This document shows positions 60,326-64,000 of a stretch of DNA of 64,000 nucleotides, piece after piece. Within the stretch, counting starts at the first letter, position 1, and each line of letters starts with the position of its first letter. Position numbers and translations under genes: made by a program. Under the pieces are notes generated by a model that made no database searches, was not told where the DNA came from, and worked only from the letters and a program-made list of their open reading frames with translations. The DNA comes from Trichoderma breve (lineage: Eukaryota > Ascomycota > Sordariomycetes > Hypocreales > Hypocreaceae), in assembly GCF_028502605.1 (NCBI RefSeq), contig NC_079237.1, positions 2,728,001-2,792,000 on the forward strand, in the 5' to 3' direction.

Positions 60326-61612
60326 GGTGTTTCAGTGTCGACACTCTATACTAGGACTTATACGAGGCCCGTACAAGAAAGAGAGAAACACAATTCTGTT
60401 TCCCCCTTTCACGCACACTCTCTGGTCTATATAGCTGTAGAATCCTTCGCGAAACTCGTCATCGCGCTGGAGTGAGCCCGTCATCTTGCGGCCCTAACGC
60501 GGTCCCTCGCGCATTGTAGCATGATTTGTAGACAAGGGACATTCGGCCCGTGATGCTGTTTAGCCCGAAAGTAATCGGCCTCTCTCCAGGTTCAGTGGAG
60601 TTGACGGGATTACTGGTAACAACTAGTCCCGGGAAACCGGCAAACGGTCGGTGGTACCAATTGATGACCTCCCCGCATCGGCCAAGTTCTTGGTAAGGAG
60701 ATGGAATCGTAGATGATCATCTTGCCTACTCCATGGTAGTTGTAGATGTGGTTAACTACTAGGTACGAGTGGAGGCTGTGTGTATGTATATTCCCAGGGG
60801 CTGTAAAAGCGGCCTATACGCTTTTACGTACTAGATTATTAATTGTATCAATGGGATCCTTCGACGTGTTATATATTATATCATATAGAGTAAATCAGTA
60901 GCTTGGAAATGTTTATTTAAACAGCGGGCATGTTTCATGAATGAGATTCAACATACTTATTCTGGTTCTCACTGCAATACTGTTTGGATGCCTGTTCATG
61001 GGTGTAAGGAGTTAAAGTGTATTCGCTGGCCGAATATTTTTCCGGCTTCCGGGTTCGCTGGAATCGCGATTGGTGATAGGCAGCAAGTCGCAACATGCTC
61101 GACGCGACAAACCTTCACATTTACAACCAAGCTTCTCTTGAATTGGCACCAATGACGGAAATATAGGTCGATTTGCGGTTCCCCAGATAACGCATCGCAA
61201 TTCCAACAAAAGCGAACGAGTTCAAAGCAAGCAGGGCGAATTCTGGCTTGCAAATACCTTGCATAACTGGGGCGAATCGATAAAGCCACAGGCCACTACA
61301 ACCATGCCCTTTTCTCTTCGTTAACCATGATTGTTTTCTTCTTCCGCATACCCAAGCAGCGTCGCCTCTCTATGTGTGATGCCCCGTAGATTACTCGGCA
61401 CTACGTTATTCCTTTCTCACCAAGGTTTATCTCCTACCACATCGACTCCGTAAGCTGTCGCATCGTCGCATCGAAACCGCAGCCACCACATCCCCAGCTC
61501 ACGCGAGCCCTTCACACGATCTACGCTCTCAAACCCAGGTCCCATCGCTATTTTTACTGTCCCGACTACACCTCTTTGCCGACGAGACGAAAGTAGACAC
61601 TTGTTCGGCATC
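60326..61612. promoter_or_regulatory. Divergent region, FAD oxidase / TFIIE-alpha
   Basis: 1.29 kb. It holds a perfect 9-bp inverted repeat at 60803-60827 and an AT-rich patch at 60830-60920. Open frames near 61000-61290 on both strands overlap and are not supported. Confidence 0.45.
60803..60827. repeat. Inverted repeat, 9-bp arms, 7-nt loop
   Basis: GTAAAAGCG and CGCTTTTAC form perfect arms around GCCTATA. It lies about 480 bp upstream of the FAD oxidase start. It could be a dimeric regulator site or a small hairpin. No family is assigned. Confidence 0.6.
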
Positions 61613-63003
61613 ATGGATCTCGCTGTGACACTGATCAAGGCCGTCATGCGGGCGTTCTACCCGACGCGAGACATCCTTGTGGTGGACGCACTGATTCTTC
61701 ATGAAGCGTATGCCTTTTCAGTGGATTATGGGATTTGGTGAAGGGAGAGATGAGCTGAAAAGTTGTGGACAGTCTTCGCGATGACGATCTTGCCTATTTA
61801 ATGGCCATAAACACAAAGGACTTGCACAAGATATGCGGAAAACTCAGAGAAGACCGCTTCTTAACAGTGTAGGCTTGAAGATCTTAGCCATGCTTTCTTT
61901 TCGGACTGGCAGCTTACTCCAATAGTCACACGAGATCCGAATTGCGACCAGGCAATCCGCGACCGAGTAATCGCACATGGTACTACATCAACTACCGACA
62001 TACCATCGACGCTATCAAGTGGCGGGTTTACAACATAGATAAAGAAGTCCAGGGAACTACTGTGCCAGTAAACGAAAAGAAGGAATACTTTTGCTCGTTC
62101 TGTAAGGCGGAATGGACGGCAATGGAAGTTTTGGACAGCGTTGGACCCGAGGGCTTCCTTTGTCACCGATGCCGACGACCTTTGTCATTTGAAGCAGATC
62201 GAAATGCCGGCGGGCACGAACAGTCTACCCGACTGAATGACCAATTCAAGTTCATCAGCGAGCTGTTGCCTAAAATCGACGCAGCCCATATTCCGGAATG
62301 CGACTTTGATCGGGCCTTGTCAAAGGCTCGGCCGGTGATCCGCGACGCTACACACCAACGCGCAGCTACGATACCCGTTGATGACGCCTCGTCTCGGCCC
62401 ATGGCAGTTCGAGGCTTGGCCAATACGGGTCCGCAGTCCATTGCCGTCAACATATCCACGTCTGACGGACCGTCGGAGGCTGAGAAGGAGGCCGAGAGAC
62501 TTCGCAAGGAAAAGATTGCCCAGCAGAATGCGCTCCCATCCTGGATGTCGAACAGTACTATTACAGGAGAGTCGTTTTCTGCAACAGCTGAAGCCAATGC
62601 TTTGGGATTGGGTAGAGATGCAGCGGAGCGAAAACTGTCTCAGGGCAAATTGGTCGACAACAATGCCACTACGCAGATTGATGACATTTTCGAAAAGCTC
62701 AAAGCAGAGCAAGCTGCCATCTTGGCGCGAGAAGCAGATGCTGAGAGCGAAGGGGAGGACTATGGCTCTGAAGAGGAGGATGACGAATTCGAAGATGTTA
62801 TGGCCACGGGCAACAACTCTGGTCTGGGCACGCCCGGCATCAAGGCTGAGGCATCAGAAGTTCCATCAGGTGACGTATCTCGAATGGAAGACAGCTCAGA
62901 TGAGAGGGCGAACAAGCGGGTCAAGGTTGAGCCTGGAGTTAAAAAGGATGACAGCGGCGATGAAGACGAAGACGACGATGAACTCGAGTTTGAGGATGTT
63001 TAA
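61613..63003 (+). CDS. tfa1: Transcription factor TFIIE subunit alpha
   Basis: Three exons (61613-61707, 61773-61868, 61926-63003) encode 422 residues. An N-terminal winged-helix domain (LVVDALILHEALRDDDLAYL, then HTRSELRPGN) is followed by WYYINYRHTIDAIKWRVYNI. The zinc ribbon has EYFCSFCKAEW and FLCHRCRRPL. After a helical linker, the tail is acidic (ESEGEDYGSEEEDDEFEDVM) and ends in Asp/Glu-rich sequence, as in other TFIIE-alpha proteins, where this region contacts TFIIH. TFIIE recruits TFIIH to the RNA polymerase II preinitiation complex. The start gives the conserved MDLAVTLIKAVMRAFY. Stops just downstream of 61868 lie in the second intron. Confidence 0.94.
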
Positions 63004-63600
63004 AGGCCACGCGTCCAACGGATCTCAAAAGTTTGTGTAATTTTACAAGAGCATTTAGACAGAATAGGGGCAACTCAACCTGGCAGCACGCGGAATGCAC
63101 AGGAGAGTTTGGAGCTGGCGTTTTTCACATTACCGAGCAGTCCTCGGGCACATGTTGGTTTTATAAAAGACAAGAAGAGAATATTTGACATTTTTGATAA
63201 ACTTTAGTCGAGAAGCAACAATTGGATTGCTCATCTCCTTTGAAACAATGTGACTGTTGGATGTTGTTACATTATATCACATTATCTGTTGGCTGGATGT
63301 TTTTGTCTTTGCCTTTGTCTTTTGCTCTCTTTTGTTTGCTCAGCTAGAAACGGCGACAATAAAAAGAGCGGGGCCGAGTCCTTCCCAGTGCGTCTTGGTG
63401 AGCCAATAGGAAGCTTTCAAGCCGGATTCACGCTGTTACAATGACGAAACTACACCCAACACCAGAGTCATTCATTGCAAGAGTTACCCGTGAATAAAAA
63501 CCCAGGGAATCCTGTGATTCTTCCTTCTCTGTGAATTTTTCAATTTTTCATAAAGAAAAGATAATGGCCCTCCTGTTTGGCTCACACAAGGCCCCGCGCC
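63004..63600. promoter_or_regulatory. Region between TFIIE-alpha and family X polymerase
   Basis: 597 bp with the TFIIE-alpha 3' end and the polymerase promoter. A T-rich stretch lies at about 63290-63340. The upstream ORF noted below starts in its last 40 bases. Confidence 0.45.
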
Positions 63601-63611
63601 ATGGCTCCTGA
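63564..63611 (+). other. Upstream ORF overlapping the polymerase start codon
   Basis: A 15-codon frame (ATG 63564, TGA 63609-63611) is the nearest AUG before the main start and overlaps it by 11 bases in another frame. If it is within the transcript it should reduce initiation at the main AUG. Confidence 0.5.
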
Positions 63612-64000
63612 GCTGCCTCGCATCTTCTTGCTCCCAACTCACTTACAAGCAGACGAGCTGCGTGAGTTGGAGGCGATAATCCCTACGCTGACGCATGATG
63701 TTCACGAGGCCAAAGTTATTCTAGGAAAGATATCTAGACCTGAGCGTGCTCTTTTTGAGCTGAGGCGGCTTAAGCTTGCGACGGAACCGGTGGCTCTGGA
63801 GGAAGCTGGAAGAGAAGAAGTTGGTGACAAGCGTGGGCGAAGTGAAGCATCAGAGGTTCCGTCTAAGCGCCGGAGGCTATCGAGATCAGAGAGTACAGAA
63901 ATCCGAGAGGAAGAGAATCCTAGTGGCATTTGGAATTTGTTGAGAGGTCCAGGGGATATCGTTTTGGTGCTTAAACTGGCTTGGCTTTTCGATTGCCTCG
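63601..64000 (+). CDS. Family X DNA polymerase (Pol4/mu-lambda type), N-terminal fragment
   Basis: Open from ATG 63601 to the right edge of the window without a stop, about 133 residues. The sequence starts MAPELPRIFLLPTHLQADEL, continues IPTLTHDVHEAKVILGKISR and PERALFELRRLKLATEPVAL, then a charged nuclear-localisation-like stretch VPSKRRRLSRSES, and ends DIVLVLKLAWLFDCL. This is the N-terminal region of fungal family X polymerases that function in non-homologous end joining and gap filling. The V-x-K-L-A-W segment closes the BRCT-like N-terminal module. The catalytic domain would lie beyond the window, so the family call rests on the N-terminal motif only. No intron is seen in the visible part. 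Confidence 0.7.
   Translation, partial: MAPELPRIFLLPTHLQADELRELEAIIPTLTHDVHEAKVILGKISRPERALFELRRLKLATEPVALEEAGREEVGDKRGRSEASEVPSKRRRLSRSESTEIREEENPSGIWNLLRGPGDIVLVLKLAWLFDCL

Overview
The window is nuclear DNA of a filamentous ascomycete, most likely a sordariomycete and perhaps Hypocreales. The evidence is dense spliced housekeeping genes with short introns (about 45-75 nt) that have CTAAC/CTGAC-type branch sites, strand switching without operons, intergenic TAGGTACCTA and GTACTCCGTAC-like palindromes, and protein sequences of Pezizomycotina type. The order is inferred from pattern recognition and not from a search. No transposon, CRISPR array, rRNA or convincing tRNA gene was seen.

Layout, left to right: 5' end of a putative P5B-type ATPase (-, runs off the left edge); nucleosome assembly protein NAP1 (+); cytosolic seryl-tRNA synthetase (-); cohesin release factor WAPL (+); Rheb GTPase (+). 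Then a uracil-catabolism neighbourhood: a URC1/urg1-type GTP cyclohydrolase II homologue (-), elongation factor ELF1 (+) and a uracil phosphoribosyltransferase (-). Next come RPL12 (+), RPS1/S3Ae (-), a tiny complex I subunit (+), phosphoglycerate dehydrogenase (-), a mitochondrial alpha/beta hydrolase (+) and a 1564-residue OGT-type TPR glycosyltransferase (+). Two uncharacterised genes (-), complex I NDUFS5 (-), SEC39 (+), a Tra2-like SR protein (-), NatB catalytic subunit Naa20 (-) and an uncharacterised coiled-coil protein (+) follow. The right part holds the APC/C activator CDH1 (+), glycerophosphocholine acyltransferase GPC1 (-), cohesin SMC1 (+), a secreted FAD oxidase (-), TFIIE-alpha (+) and the 5' end of a family X DNA polymerase (+, runs off the right edge).

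Most genes are unrelated neighbours, as is usual in fungi. Links that can be argued: URC1 and the uracil phosphoribosyltransferase belong to one catabolic route and have a double GATA element in the region between them; SMC1 and WAPL act on the same cohesin ring; two accessory complex I subunits are present. The least expected structures are micro-exons of 9 and 4 nt in URC1, a GC-AG intron in the OGT gene, proximal-AG skipping in two RPL12 introns, an upstream ORF that overlaps the start of the family X polymerase, and two adjacent uncharacterised genes around 31.5-34.4 kb. I found no clear evidence of a wholly new multi-gene system.
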